NCBI GenBank assembly: GCA_913009755.1
Contig: CAJVWU010000027.1
Span: 1 to 45,866 of the forward strand
Source: an uncultured Bacteroidia bacterium
GTDB taxonomy: Bacteria > Bacteroidota > Bacteroidia > Bacteroidales > F082
Length of the DNA stretch: 45,866 nucleotides
Reading direction: 5' to 3'
Part shown: positions 15,809 through 25,453 of the stretch, in pieces
Layout of the letters: the number at the start of each line of letters is the position of its first letter
Position numbering within the stretch: position 1 is the first letter of the stretch
Notes under the pieces: model-generated
What the model was told of the DNA's origin: nothing
Database searches by the model: none
Seen by the model: only the letters and a program-made list of their open reading frames with translations
Translations under genes and position numbers: made by a program

Positions 15809-17446
15809 TTAATAGTCCATTAAGAAACTAACAAGGTTGATGCTTTTGGAGAGGTTCATTTTTTTACGGATACGGCTGCGTGTCACGTTTACGCTGGCAC
15901 TGCTCATGTGCAGAATGTTGGCAATGTCTTTACTGGACAGGTTTAGGCGCAACAGGGCACACATCTTTAAATCATTGGGTGAAAGTTTTGGGAAATCCGC
16001 CCTCAGCTTATCATAAAAATTATTATGCACTTTGAGAAACCGGAGCTCGAATTCATGGAATGAGTCATTGGAAACCTGTGACCGCAACTCATGAATAATG
16101 TTTTGGATTTCTTCCTGTTCACCGGTATTTGATTTTTGCTGTTGCTTGATCAGCTTTTTGGTTGTCCTGGCGAGCAGTTCATTGTTTTGGGCAAAGTTTA
16201 ATGCCGTGCTGGCCAGTTCCTTATCACGCAGCTCAAGTATGTTCTGTAACTCCTTTTTTTCCTGGTTCGATATATTGATCTTTTCACGATAATATTTGAT
16301 GAGAAAAACAATGATCAGGATAACCAGGGCAATGATGACCAGAAGAATGGTCAGCCTGAGTTGCTGTATCTGCTTCTGGTCATTAAGGTGCTTGATGGTT
16401 TCTTCATTTTTCAGGGTTTCATACATCACTTCAAACTCAGCCAGCTTTGTATTGGTTTCTTCCGTGAAAATTGAATCATGCAAAGACATCAATAGACGGC
16501 TGTATTCAAAAGCTTTTTTATAATCATTGAGATGGACATAATAATCAATATAAAATTCATAACCGCGGTGCAAAATTGTCTTCGATTTTACCCGGTCGTA
16601 AAAACTCATGGCTTTGTCAAGATAAAAGAGAGCCGAATCATAATCCCCGGTTTGAATATAAACCTCCCCGATTTTGCTGATGGCACGCGAAAGGTCAAGC
16701 GGGCTATTGGCTTTTTCGGCATATTCCATGCTTTTTCGATAAAACCCCAACGCTTGCCCGTAATCTTTTTTACCATCCTTATAAATTGTGCCCATGCTGA
16801 TGTAATATTGCATCAGTAGAACATTGTTATCAGTTTCACCCTCAACGTTGATTGACCTCCTCATCAAATCTTCTGCCTTGTTATATTTTTTCTCCGAAAG
16901 ATAATCACGCCCCAGGTTGCTGAGCGTGATAGCTATATATTTTTTATTGTTTATTTTTTTAAAAAGATGATACGCTTCCGTTGTGTATGTACGCGACTTA
17001 TCCGTTATATTAATATTACGGTAAACAATCCCGATACTGTTCAGCATCAGGGCTTCCCCAAACAGGGAACCGATATTTTTGTAAATATTGAGTGCCGTTT
17101 CCAGATATTGTAAAGCCAGGGAATAATGATGAGTAAAATAATACGTTCTCCCGATATTATAATAAGCATTGGCTTTTTCATAAGGAATATGGTTTTCACT
17201 GGCAATATGAAGCGCTTTGTTGGCATAATACGAGCTGCTGTCCTGATTTATGCGGTAAAAATCATAAGAGATCGAATTGTAAATATGTGCCCTTACTGAA
17301 TCGTTCCGGCTTTGGTTTATCAGATTTTTTAATGAATCAATATTGTCCTGCCCCTTACCGGTGATGCAAAAACAGAACAAGCTGAAGGCAATGAAAACCA
17401 ATCTGATAAATATTTCCGGATCGTATGTTTTTTTTGTTAAAATCAT
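15809..17446 (-). CDS. TPR sensor protein with C-terminal LuxR-type HTH
   Basis: A 545-residue regulator of a kind common in Bacteroidota. It has an N-terminal signal or signal-anchor (about 10-32), five or more tetratricopeptide repeats in the periplasm (about 40-330), one membrane helix (about 370-390, LRLTILLVIIALVILIIVFL), a cytoplasmic coiled coil and a C-terminal helix-turn-helix (about 488-545) with SPNDLKMCALLRLNLSSKDI and the recognition segment MSSASVNVTRSRIRKKM. It would carry an envelope signal to transcription directly. The target genes are unknown; it stands alone. Confidence 0.87.
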   Translation of the reverse strand: MILTKKTYDPEIFIRLVFIAFSLFCFCITGKGQDNIDSLKNLINQSRNDSVRAHIYNSISYDFYRINQDSSSYYANKALHIASENHIPYEKANAYYNIGRTYYFTHHYSLALQYLETALNIYKNIGSLFGEALMLNSIGIVYRNINITDKSRTYTTEAYHLFKKINNKKYIAITLSNLGRDYLSEKKYNKAEDLMRRSINVEGETDNNVLLMQYYISMGTIYKDGKKDYGQALGFYRKSMEYAEKANSPLDLSRAISKIGEVYIQTGDYDSALFYLDKAMSFYDRVKSKTILHRGYEFYIDYYVHLNDYKKAFEYSRLLMSLHDSIFTEETNTKLAEFEVMYETLKNEETIKHLNDQKQIQQLRLTILLVIIALVILIIVFLIKYYREKINISNQEKKELQNILELRDKELASTALNFAQNNELLARTTKKLIKQQQKSNTGEQEEIQNIIHELRSQVSNDSFHEFELRFLKVHNNFYDKLRADFPKLSPNDLKMCALLRLNLSSKDIANILHMSSASVNVTRSRIRKKMNLSKSINLVSFLMDY

Positions 17447-17676
17447 CTAAAATCAGCGACAGTTTTACTATTATAACATAACAAAGCTAATAAAACAGTT
17501 GAATATTGTCAATTTAATTCATCATTTCTACGAATTAATGGGATAAGGTCTCAATATTTTTCGGAAAATATCTGAATAAACGGTTATCGCCCGGTGTGTA
17601 TGGGCTTGTTATAAAGTCTAAAATACTACTCCGGGCATACTAAAAATTGGCTCATTTTTCAGCCTGCATAAATGAT

Positions 17677-17684
17677 TATCTTTG
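17677..17684 (+). promoter_or_regulatory. Bacteroidota -7 box of the PfkB kinase gene
   Basis: TATCTTTG matches TAnnTTTG. It predicts a transcript start near 17690, which excludes the in-frame TTG at 17682 and supports the ATG at 17709. A clear -33 TTTG is not evident. Confidence 0.55.
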
Positions 17685-17708
17685 CCGGTTTATTTTTCAA
17701 ATCAAATT

Positions 17709-18683
17709 ATGGCAAGAGTATTGGGAATAGGAAACGCATTGGTTGATCTGCTAATCAGCCTTGAAGACGACCGGTTGCTTGAAGAATTAAATCTTCCGAA
17801 AGGCAGCATGACTTTAGTTGATGAACAGACAAAAGACCGGATTGCCGAAAAAAGCAAACACCTGAAACGGGAGATGGCATCCGGCGGGTCGGCGGCCAAC
17901 ACAATCCACGGATTGGCACGGCTGGGCATCGAAACCGCTTTTATCGGAACCATCGGCAGGGACGAAACGGGTGAATTTTTCAAAAACGATTTGCTCAAAA
18001 GTCACATACGACCCATCCTCAACCAATCTGAAACTCCCTCGGGGCTTGCCACCACACTGATCAGCCCGGATGGGGAAAGGACATTCGGCACCTACCTGGG
18101 GGCTTCCATCGAATTATCACCTGATGATTTTGACCGGGAAAAATTTTCCGGGTTTGACCTGCTCCATGTTGAGGGTTACCTGGTTCAAAATCATGAATTA
18201 CTGGAAACCATTTTAAAACTGGCAAAACAGGCCGGGCTCCAGGTTTCCATTGATATGGCCAGCTACAATGTAGTGGAAGAAAACCTTGATTATTTAAAAG
18301 AAATGGTTGAAAGATATGTGGACATTGTTTTTGCCAACGAAGAAGAGGCAAGAGCCTTTTCCGGACTTGATGCTGACCCGGCCCTGGATTACCTCTCCGG
18401 ATTTACCGAAGTGGCCATTGTGAAAACCGGGAGCAGGGGGTCAATGGTTAAAAGCCGTGGCAAAGTGATGATTATTGATGCCATCAGGGCTGATGTGGCG
18501 GACACTACCGGCGCCGGTGACCTGTATGCAGCCGGATTTCTTTATGGTATGGTCAATAATAAAGACCTGAAAATTTCAGGAAATATAGGCTCATTGCTTG
18601 CAACACAAGTGGTTGAAGTGATGGGGGCGAAAATCCCGGACGGGCGGTGGGAAACCATCCTAAAAGAAATAAAACAACTGTAA
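17709..18683 (+). CDS. PfkB-family carbohydrate/nucleoside kinase (adenosine kinase-like)
   Basis: A 324-residue ribokinase-superfamily kinase. Signature one is ASGGSAANT (about 57-65) and signature two is DTTGAGD (about 265-271), whose last aspartate is the catalytic base. The ASGGSAANT block, the HVEGYL segment and the overall length are closest to adenosine kinase-like PfkB proteins, but sugar substrates cannot be excluded. The ATG start is chosen over an in-frame TTG at 17682 because a -7 promoter box overlaps the latter. Confidence 0.85.
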   Translation: MARVLGIGNALVDLLISLEDDRLLEELNLPKGSMTLVDEQTKDRIAEKSKHLKREMASGGSAANTIHGLARLGIETAFIGTIGRDETGEFFKNDLLKSHIRPILNQSETPSGLATTLISPDGERTFGTYLGASIELSPDDFDREKFSGFDLLHVEGYLVQNHELLETILKLAKQAGLQVSIDMASYNVVEENLDYLKEMVERYVDIVFANEEEARAFSGLDADPALDYLSGFTEVAIVKTGSRGSMVKSRGKVMIIDAIRADVADTTGAGDLYAAGFLYGMVNNKDLKISGNIGSLLATQVVEVMGAKIPDGRWETILKEIKQL

Positions 18684-18738
18684 AGGATTGACCGGGTATA
18701 AATAAGTTATTTCCCTTAAAAACATCCGTTAATTTTTT

Positions 18739-18746
18739 TACATTTG
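18739..18746 (+). promoter_or_regulatory. Bacteroidota -7 box of the EF-G-like gene
   Basis: TACATTTG matches TAnnTTTG and predicts a start near 18752, about 40 bases before the ATG at 18793. Confidence 0.5.
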
Positions 18747-18792
18747 CCATCCCGAAAAAAAGAAGTGCTAATTAATTAAGAATTTGAATATT

Positions 18793-20928
18793 ATGAAGGT
18801 TTATGAGACAAAGGACATCCGCAATATTGCCCTGATCGGAGGGGCAAAGTCGGGTAAAACAACCCTGGCAGAATCTATGTTGTTCGAGGGTAAAATGATC
18901 AACCGCAGGGGAACGGTGGAAGATAAAAACACAGTATCCGATTACCGGCCAATTGAAATAGAACGCGAAAATTCGGTTCATTCAACTCTAATGTACACGG
19001 TGTACAAAAACACCAAAATTAACATGATTGATGCCCCGGGGTTCTCCGATTTTGTGGGCGAAACCATTGCTGCCCTTAGCGTGGCCGATACCGCCGTTTT
19101 TCTTGTTAACGGCCAGTCGGGCGTGGAGGCCACTTCAGAAACCGCCTGGCGACAAACCGAAATCGCCAACAGCCCTGTGCTGTTCTCTGTAAACCAAATT
19201 GACCATCACGGCACCAATTTTGACGAAACGGTCAGTTCGCTTAAAGATTATTTTGGGGAAAAAGTAACCATTGTCCAATATCCTGTTAACCCGGGCGAAG
19301 GTTTCAATACGGTAATTGACCTTGTGATGATGAAGCAACTGAAGTTTAAGGATGATGGTGGCGAACCTGAGATTTCGGATATTCCCGAATCGGAAAAAAG
19401 CAAAGCAGAAGACCTTCATCTTGCACTGGTTGAACAGGCCGCCGAAGGGGATGAAGCCCTGATGGAAAAATATTTTGAAAACGATACGCTCACGATGGAT
19501 GAAATGCGTGAAGGTATTCGTTTGGGAATGGTTACAAGAAGCATTTTCCCCATCCTGTGTTCATCGGCAAAACATGACATCGGGACTTCAAGGATCCTTG
19601 ATTTTATTGTCCATTCCTGCCCATCCCCCGACATGATGCCAGAAAAAAAAGCGACTGACGGGAAAGCTTTTAAATGTTCCGTTGATGACCCGGCTGCCTT
19701 TTTTGTTTTCAAAACTTCCATTGAACAGCACCTGGGTGAAGTATCCTACTTTAAAGTTTACGGCGGCGAGGTTACCGAAGGGCAAGACCTGATAAATTCG
19801 CGGACAAACAACAAAGAAAGAATATCACAGCTATTTGTTTTAAATGGGAAAAACCGTGATAAAGTGGACAAAGTGGTTGCCGGCGATATTGCCGTGACCA
19901 TCAAACTGAAGGATGTGGCTACGGGCGACACGCTGACCGACCCGAAAATCAGCGGGACAGCCTTTGAAATGTTTAATCTTCCCGAACCGCTTTATATAGT
20001 GGCTTTAAAAGCTTTTAATTCAGCCGATGACGAGAAACTGGGTGCCGTATTGCACGAAATGCATAAAACAGACCCTACTTTAATTGTCGAATTTTCCCGG
20101 GAACTGAAACAGCTTCTCATGAAGAGCCAGGGTGAATTCCATATCAATACGGTGAAATGGTACATGAACAATATCCACAAAATAGAAATTGAAATTATTA
20201 CACCGAAAATCCCTTACCGCGAAACCATTACCAAGTCGGCAAAGGCTGATTACCGTCATAAAAAACAATCGGGCGGTGCCGGACAGTTTGGTGAAGTTTA
20301 CCTGATGATCCAACCTTATTTTGAGGGATATAAAAACCCCACGGATATTTCTGTCCGCAAGACCAATGAACATGACCTTCCCTGGGGTGGTAAGCTCATT
20401 TTCAATAACTGTATCGTCGGTGGCGCCATTGATACCAGGTTTATGCCTGCCATCCTGAAAGGGATCATGGAAAGGATGAACGAAGGGCCGTTGACAGGTT
20501 CGTATGCCCGCGATATCGTAGTGTATATTTACGATGGTAAAATGCACCCGGTTGACTCCAACGAAATATCATTTAAACTAGCCGGGCGTAATGCTTTTAG
20601 CACGGCCTTTAAAAATGCCGGCCCTAAAATCATGGAACCTGTTTATGACATGACCATTTGGATGCCTGAAGATATGATGGGTTCGGTGATGACTGACCTG
20701 CAAGGACGGCGTGCCATCATCATGGGGATGGACTCGGAAGGTAAAAACCAGGTGATCAGGGCAAAAGTGCCGCTGGCCGAAATCCAGAGATACTCTACCT
20801 CGCTGAGTTCAATCACCTCGGGCAGGGGCAGGTTTTCCGTAAAATTTGATGCTTACCAGCAGGTTCCTTCCGATGTACAGGAAAAACTGTTGAAAGAATA
20901 CGAAGAATCGCAGAAAGAGGAAGACTGA
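18793..20928 (+). CDS. EF-G-like translational GTPase (divergent paralogue)
   Basis: A 711-residue member of the elongation factor G family with the full domain order: GTPase (G1 GGAKSGKTT at 16-24, G3 DAPG at 80-83), domain II, then domains III-V with RETITKSAKADYRHKKQSGG and the C-terminal translational-GTPase fold. The guanine-specificity motif reads NQID (134-137) rather than NKxD, and switch I reads RENSVHST where canonical EF-G has RGITI. These mark it as a second, non-housekeeping EF-G type; ribosome rescue, ribosome recycling or a specialised translocation role are possible but not shown. ATG 18793 is preferred over TTG 18784. It is monocistronic. Confidence 0.85.
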   Translation: MKVYETKDIRNIALIGGAKSGKTTLAESMLFEGKMINRRGTVEDKNTVSDYRPIEIERENSVHSTLMYTVYKNTKINMIDAPGFSDFVGETIAALSVADTAVFLVNGQSGVEATSETAWRQTEIANSPVLFSVNQIDHHGTNFDETVSSLKDYFGEKVTIVQYPVNPGEGFNTVIDLVMMKQLKFKDDGGEPEISDIPESEKSKAEDLHLALVEQAAEGDEALMEKYFENDTLTMDEMREGIRLGMVTRSIFPILCSSAKHDIGTSRILDFIVHSCPSPDMMPEKKATDGKAFKCSVDDPAAFFVFKTSIEQHLGEVSYFKVYGGEVTEGQDLINSRTNNKERISQLFVLNGKNRDKVDKVVAGDIAVTIKLKDVATGDTLTDPKISGTAFEMFNLPEPLYIVALKAFNSADDEKLGAVLHEMHKTDPTLIVEFSRELKQLLMKSQGEFHINTVKWYMNNIHKIEIEIITPKIPYRETITKSAKADYRHKKQSGGAGQFGEVYLMIQPYFEGYKNPTDISVRKTNEHDLPWGGKLIFNNCIVGGAIDTRFMPAILKGIMERMNEGPLTGSYARDIVVYIYDGKMHPVDSNEISFKLAGRNAFSTAFKNAGPKIMEPVYDMTIWMPEDMMGSVMTDLQGRRAIIMGMDSEGKNQVIRAKVPLAEIQRYSTSLSSITSGRGRFSVKFDAYQQVPSDVQEKLLKEYEESQKEED

Positions 20929-20987
20929 TCTTTTTTGGTTAAATTATTTGGCGTTTGCGGAAAACGAATTACAGAAACTTAACCCCT

Positions 20988-21347
20988 TTATATTTTTGAA
21001 GCCCGGAATAAATCCATCACCAGGCATGAAGAAATATTTTTGTTTTTTACGGTTCTCCGTTTGTGGATGACAGCCCCTGTCCGTTGGCCCAGGAAAAAAG
21101 CGCCCACAAGAAAGATGTAAGTGTACCAGGCAAAACCGATGGGCGTCATAAACCGCAGGGCGATAATAAATGGAACGGGTATGTGCACAGCCAAAATCCA
21201 CTGCAATGAAAACTTTTTCACATTAATCCGCCAGTACCCAAACGGAATATTGAATAAAAAAATAAAAACCGTCACCCAAATCAGTGCTGTTACCATAACT
21301 TTAATCAGGAAATAATTTAATCTGCAAATTTCGGTTTTTTTTCCCAA
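20988..21347 (-). CDS. Small multi-pass membrane protein, tail formed by a repeat
   Basis: A 119-residue protein with an N-terminal polar stretch and three hydrophobic helices (about 12-34, 46-64 and 68-88). The family is not recognised. The last ~28 residues are encoded by the 83-bp element at 20994-21076, a duplicate of 21937-22019, so the natural C-terminus was probably replaced. An internal Met before VTALIW is an alternative start. Confidence 0.55.
   Translation of the reverse strand: MGKKTEICRLNYFLIKVMVTALIWVTVFIFLFNIPFGYWRINVKKFSLQWILAVHIPVPFIIALRFMTPIGFAWYTYIFLVGAFFLGQRTGAVIHKRRTVKNKNISSCLVMDLFRASKI
20994..21076. repeat. 83-bp direct repeat, copy A
   Basis: Matches 21937-22019 in the same orientation with five mismatches over 83 bases and no indels. 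It encodes the C-terminal tail of the 119-residue membrane protein. The two copies bracket the frameshifted lipoprotein gene and most of the membrane protein gene. Confidence 0.9.
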
Positions 21348-21398
21348 CCTGGCGCAAGTCTGGTGTGCCGAAATGCGCGAGTTGGGGAATTACAAATT

Positions 21399-21909
21399 TC
21401 AGGAAGGCCAGTCAATTTTTTCAAGTTCCATGAAATGCCCGTCGGGCCATTCAATCTTAATGATACCGTATTTGGTTGAATAATACAGTTTATTGGCCCG
21501 AATAACCGTGTCAGAATCCTGTTCATTGATAAAAACATCGTAATACCATTTATTCATAATCCGGACGCTGTCAACATAATCGGTAGTTTTTTTATTCAGT
21601 GGCAAGTTAAATTTAAATCCCATTAGATAATAATGACCCCACGGATGTTATCTCAACCTCAATTAAATAATAATCACTTTCAGTAACACTTGGTTGATAT
21701 TTATAAATTTGGTTGCGTCTGAATACACCATCCAGTACAAATTCTTTTGCGCTGTCCGATATGAAATACAAGGTTTCGCCACCATGAAAAGGGTTCTGGC
21801 TCTTCATTTCTTCCGTCAGCAGGAACTCCCCGATTAAATGGTCTTTATGGCAACCTGACCAGAAGAATTGGAGACTTAATAAGATAAATGTAATAATTAG
21901 GTTTCTCAT
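21399..21909 (-). pseudogene. Small lipoprotein gene split by a frameshift
   Basis: The upstream frame (21613-21909) starts with a lipoprotein signal whose lipobox cysteine is in FFWSGCHKD and breaks at a TAA right after LLSNGI. The next frame (21399-21623) continues with FKFNLPLNKKTTDYVDSVRI and a final GIIKIEWPDGHFMELEKI. Removing one G from GGGATTT near 21617-21623 joins them into one frame of about 165 codons. The junction reads naturally as SNG-FKFNLP. Either a genuine one-base insertion or a sequencing error explains it; the alternative is two overlapping genes, which is less likely because the second has no signal sequence. The function is unknown. Confidence 0.65.
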
Positions 21910-21936
21910 TAGAATTTAATAAATTTATGTTTCGTT

Positions 21937-22019
21937 TTTTGAAGCCCCGGACAAATCCATCACCAGGCAGGAAGAAATATTTTTGTTTTTTACGGTTCTT
22001 CGTTTGTGGATGACAGCCC
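21937..22019. repeat. 83-bp direct repeat, copy B
   Basis: Second copy of the 83-bp element, in the intergenic region upstream of the lipoprotein gene. Downstream of it, 22087-22107 holds a short TATCCGG tandem; the rest of 22020-22244 shows only a weak promoter candidate for gldA (TTTG at 22147-22150, TACATTTT at 22173-22180). Confidence 0.9.
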
Positions 22020-22244
22020 GCCAGCAGGAAGAATGACCACTGAATAATCAATGTCCAGTATCCCTGCCTGACTGATGCAGTCGGACATCCGGTATCCGGT
22101 ATCCAGACTCTAACTCCCTGAAACGGGCTGTTTTCTACTGTTAAACTTTGTTAAATGTATGTTCCTGCACTTTACATTTTTTTAAAAAACTGCCAACTTG
22201 CGCCGTTCTTTTAAAAATCAAACTGACCATTAAAATATTACATT

Positions 22245-23174
22245 ATGGACATCATTGTTGAGAACCTTACCAAAAAGTACGGAACACAAAAGGCGGTTGA
22301 TAATATTTCGTTCAAAGTAAATACGGGCGAAGTATTGGGGTTTTTGGGGCCGAACGGTGCAGGAAAAACCACCACCATGAAAGCCATCACTACTTTTCTG
22401 ATACCGGATGAGGGCAAGATACTGATAGGAAACCGTTCGGTTTATGATCATCCGGAAGAAATTAAAAAACAGATAGGGTATCTGCCGGAAAACAACCCGC
22501 TTTATGAAGAAATGCCGGTCATTGATTATTTGCGTTTCGTGGCCAATATCGAAGGGGTTGATCAATCAAAAATATCTGATAAAGTGCTTGATGTGATCAA
22601 TGTTTGCGGTATTGAAGGTGAGAAGCACAAAAAGATAATTGAGCTTTCAAAAGGGTTTAAGCAACGGGTAGGGCTGGCACAGGCACTCATCCATGACCCG
22701 GAAGTATTAATTCTCGACGAACCCACTACCGGTCTTGATCCCAACCAGATTATCGAAATACGTGAACTAATCAAAAAAATCGGAAAGGAAAAAACAGTGA
22801 TCCTCAGCTCACACATCCTGGCCGAAGTGGAAGCCACCTGCGACAGGATCATGATCATCAACAAAGGTAAAATAGTGGCCGATGGCACCTCGTACGACCT
22901 GAGAAAACAGGCACAGGGAAAAGAAATCCTGAAAGTGACCATCGAGGACGGGGATGTTAACAAAATCTTCAAAGCCCTGCAAAACCTGAAAGAATCGGAA
23001 ATGGTTGATTTTATTGAAAAGTCATCATCCACTTTTGAGGTGCAGGGCAAAGGCGATAAAAGTTCACGCCGTGCCATTTTCGACCTTTGTGTTGAAAAAG
23101 GATGGAAGCTTACCCAAATGACATTTGTGGAAACCAAACTGGAAGACGTCTTCAGGGAACTGACCATGAATTAA
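22245..23174 (+). CDS. gldA: GldA-type ABC transporter ATP-binding protein
   Basis: A 309-residue cytosolic ATPase subunit. Walker A GPNGAGKTT, signature LSKGFKQRVG (Q-type variant of LSGGQ), Walker B LILDEPTTGLDP and the H-loop SSHIL are intact, and a C-terminal extension typical of ABC-2 exporters follows. With gldF and gldG directly downstream it forms the GldAFG transporter, required for gliding in Flavobacterium johnsoniae; in non-gliding Bacteroidota the same set is widespread and its role there is unclear. Confidence 0.93.
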   Translation: MDIIVENLTKKYGTQKAVDNISFKVNTGEVLGFLGPNGAGKTTTMKAITTFLIPDEGKILIGNRSVYDHPEEIKKQIGYLPENNPLYEEMPVIDYLRFVANIEGVDQSKISDKVLDVINVCGIEGEKHKKIIELSKGFKQRVGLAQALIHDPEVLILDEPTTGLDPNQIIEIRELIKKIGKEKTVILSSHILAEVEATCDRIMIINKGKIVADGTSYDLRKQAQGKEILKVTIEDGDVNKIFKALQNLKESEMVDFIEKSSSTFEVQGKGDKSSRRAIFDLCVEKGWKLTQMTFVETKLEDVFRELTMN

Positions 23175-23198
23175 TTACAAATAAAAAAGATTAAAAGC

Positions 23199-23921
23199 AT
23201 GAAAAAAATATGGATTATCACCAAACGAGAGTTACAGGCCTATTTCGATTCGCTGATGGCCTACATCCTGCTGATCCTGTTTCTGGGGTTCAGTGGTTTT
23301 TTTACCTGGATTTACGGCAGCGATATATTTTTCATCAAGCAGGCCAGTCTCGGGGTGTTTTTTAACATGGCCTACTGGACACTGTTTTTCTTTATCCCTT
23401 CGCTGACCATGCGGCTGTTGTCGGAAGAAAACAAGTCGGGAACCATCGAGTTGCTGCTCACCAGGCCGGTTTCCAACTGGCAGGTGATCATGGGCAAATT
23501 CCTGGCTGCCCTTTTGCTTATTGTTATTGCCCTGGCCCTCACCTTACCCTATTACATCACGGTAGCCAACCTGGGCAACATTGACAACGGGCAGGTATTC
23601 AGCGGTTATCTTGCCCTCATCCTTTTCAGCGCCATGTACATCAGCATCGGGCTTTTCATGAGCAGTGTAACGAACAACCAGATTGTAAGCTACCTGCTTA
23701 CTTTGTCCGTCGGCATTTTTTTCCAGGTCATCTTTTTTATGCTGAGCAGTAATTTTTCAGGGCTTATCGGACACATACTCAGTTATCTTGCCGTGAACAC
23801 CCATTTTGAATCCATGACCAGGGGAGTGATTGACTCACGTGACCTGATCTATTTCTTTATTTTCACTTTCTTCGGACTGGTTTTGTCGGAAACCATGCTG
23901 ATCAAAAAAAGATATGCTTAA
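23199..23921 (+). CDS. gldF: GldF-type ABC-2 permease
   Basis: A 240-residue inner-membrane permease with six hydrophobic helices. It has the GldF/ABC-2 layout: an N-terminal KRELQAYFDSLMAYI, then LLSEENKSGTIELLLTRPVS between helices two and three. It starts 24 bp after gldA and ends 26 bp before gldG, consistent with one transcript. Confidence 0.92.
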   Translation: MKKIWIITKRELQAYFDSLMAYILLILFLGFSGFFTWIYGSDIFFIKQASLGVFFNMAYWTLFFFIPSLTMRLLSEENKSGTIELLLTRPVSNWQVIMGKFLAALLLIVIALALTLPYYITVANLGNIDNGQVFSGYLALILFSAMYISIGLFMSSVTNNQIVSYLLTLSVGIFFQVIFFMLSSNFSGLIGHILSYLAVNTHFESMTRGVIDSRDLIYFFIFTFFGLVLSETMLIKKRYA

Positions 23922-23947
23922 TTGATTAACGTAAAAACAGAACAGTA

Positions 23948-25453
23948 ATGAAAAAGAGATCATATACATCATCCGTTATTTTGCTCGCTGTTATTTTGTT
24001 GGTCATTGCGGTTATTTCCGAGAATTATTTTTTCAGGCTCGATCTCACCGAAGGCCATCAATATTCATTAAGCAAGGCAACAAAAGACATCTTGAAAAAC
24101 CTGAACGAACCGGTAACGGTAACCGCCTGGTTTACAAAAGATCTTCCTCCCAACCTTGACAAGGTAAGGCGTGACTTTAAAGATATGCTGGTTGAATACA
24201 ACAGCCTGTCGAAAGGCATGGTGGTTTATCAGTTCGAGAACCCTTCCAAAGACGAAAAATCCGAAGCGGAAGCCATGAAGCAGGGGGTACGGCCCGTTCT
24301 TTTCAATGCGCGTGAAAAAGACCAGGTAAAACAGCGAAAGATCTATATGGGTGCTGTCGTTCAAAAGGGGGATGAAACGGAAGTAATACCGTTTATCAAT
24401 CCCAATGGCAGTATTGAATATGACTTGTCAACGGCAATTAAAAAACTGAGTGTAAAAAACAGGCCGCTGATTGGCTTTATCCAGGGACAGGGGGAACCCG
24501 GCATCAACGAGTTTCAGCAGGCAATGAAAGAGCTTCAGGTGTTGTATGATGTGAAACCGGTTTATCTGACCGATACCACAAAAAATTTACTTGATTACAA
24601 AACCCTGGCCATCATTGCCCCGAAGGATTCGTTCAACATCAGACAACTCAATCTCCTCAACGAATATGTTGATCACGGCGGCAACCTGTTTATCGGTATT
24701 GACCGTGTAAAGGGTGATTTGCAGAATGCGAGGGGAACTGTCGTGAATACCGGCCTGGAAACCTGGCTACAACAAAAAGGCCTTCAGGTTGGCAAGAGTT
24801 TTATTGTAGATGCCCGTTGCGGTACCGTGGCTGTAAACCAGAGAAGTTCCGGATTTACCATGACCACGCAAATCAAGTTTCCATATCTGCCGGTATTGTC
24901 CAACTTTGCCGACCATCCTGTTACCAAAGGCCTGGAAGAAATGTTAATGACCTTTGCCAGCCCGCTGTATTTCAACAGCGATTCAACATATAAGTTCACC
25001 CCTTTGATTATGACTTCACAGGAATCGGGCACCCTGCCTGCACCTTTGTATTTCGACATCAACAAACACTGGACACGTTCCGATTTTAAAGATCATTCGC
25101 TGACGGTTGCCGGTTTGCTTGAAAAGAAAAACCAGGGACGTATCATTGTGATCAGCGATGGCCAGTTTGCCATAAACGGCCAGGGGAGGCAGGCCCGGCA
25201 GGTGCAAAAAGACAATGTAAACTTTCTGGTAAACAGCATTGACTGGCTTTCGGATGATACCGGGCTGATCAACCTGCGTACCAAATCCATTACTTCCAGG
25301 CCGCTTGACCAGATTAGCGACAGCACCAAAATGTTGCTGAAATGGCTCAACTTCCTGCTGCCCGTTTTACTTGTCATCTTTTACGGACTTATCCGTGTTC
25401 AATATCGCAGAAATCAACGAATTAAAAGAATGGAGGAAGGCTATGTTAAATAA
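23948..25453 (+). CDS. gldG: GldG-type transporter-associated protein
   Basis: A 501-residue protein with one N-terminal membrane helix (about 8-25), a large periplasmic region of the ABC_transp_aux/GldG type (RLDLTEGHQYSLSKATKDIL near the start, IGFIQGQGEPGIN mid-protein) and a C-terminal helix (about 470-490). It is the third member of the GldAFG complex. The last 11 bp overlap the DUF4340 gene. Confidence 0.92.
   Translation: MKKRSYTSSVILLAVILLVIAVISENYFFRLDLTEGHQYSLSKATKDILKNLNEPVTVTAWFTKDLPPNLDKVRRDFKDMLVEYNSLSKGMVVYQFENPSKDEKSEAEAMKQGVRPVLFNAREKDQVKQRKIYMGAVVQKGDETEVIPFINPNGSIEYDLSTAIKKLSVKNRPLIGFIQGQGEPGINEFQQAMKELQVLYDVKPVYLTDTTKNLLDYKTLAIIAPKDSFNIRQLNLLNEYVDHGGNLFIGIDRVKGDLQNARGTVVNTGLETWLQQKGLQVGKSFIVDARCGTVAVNQRSSGFTMTTQIKFPYLPVLSNFADHPVTKGLEEMLMTFASPLYFNSDSTYKFTPLIMTSQESGTLPAPLYFDINKHWTRSDFKDHSLTVAGLLEKKNQGRIIVISDGQFAINGQGRQARQVQKDNVNFLVNSIDWLSDDTGLINLRTKSITSRPLDQISDSTKMLLKWLNFLLPVLLVIFYGLIRVQYRRNQRIKRMEEGYVK

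Noticed and set aside
25371-25442. Longer start for the DUF4340 gene inside gldG
   Set aside because: The ATG at 25443 has a GGAGGAAGG site and directly precedes the membrane helix; the extra residues would be an out-of-frame reading of gldG.
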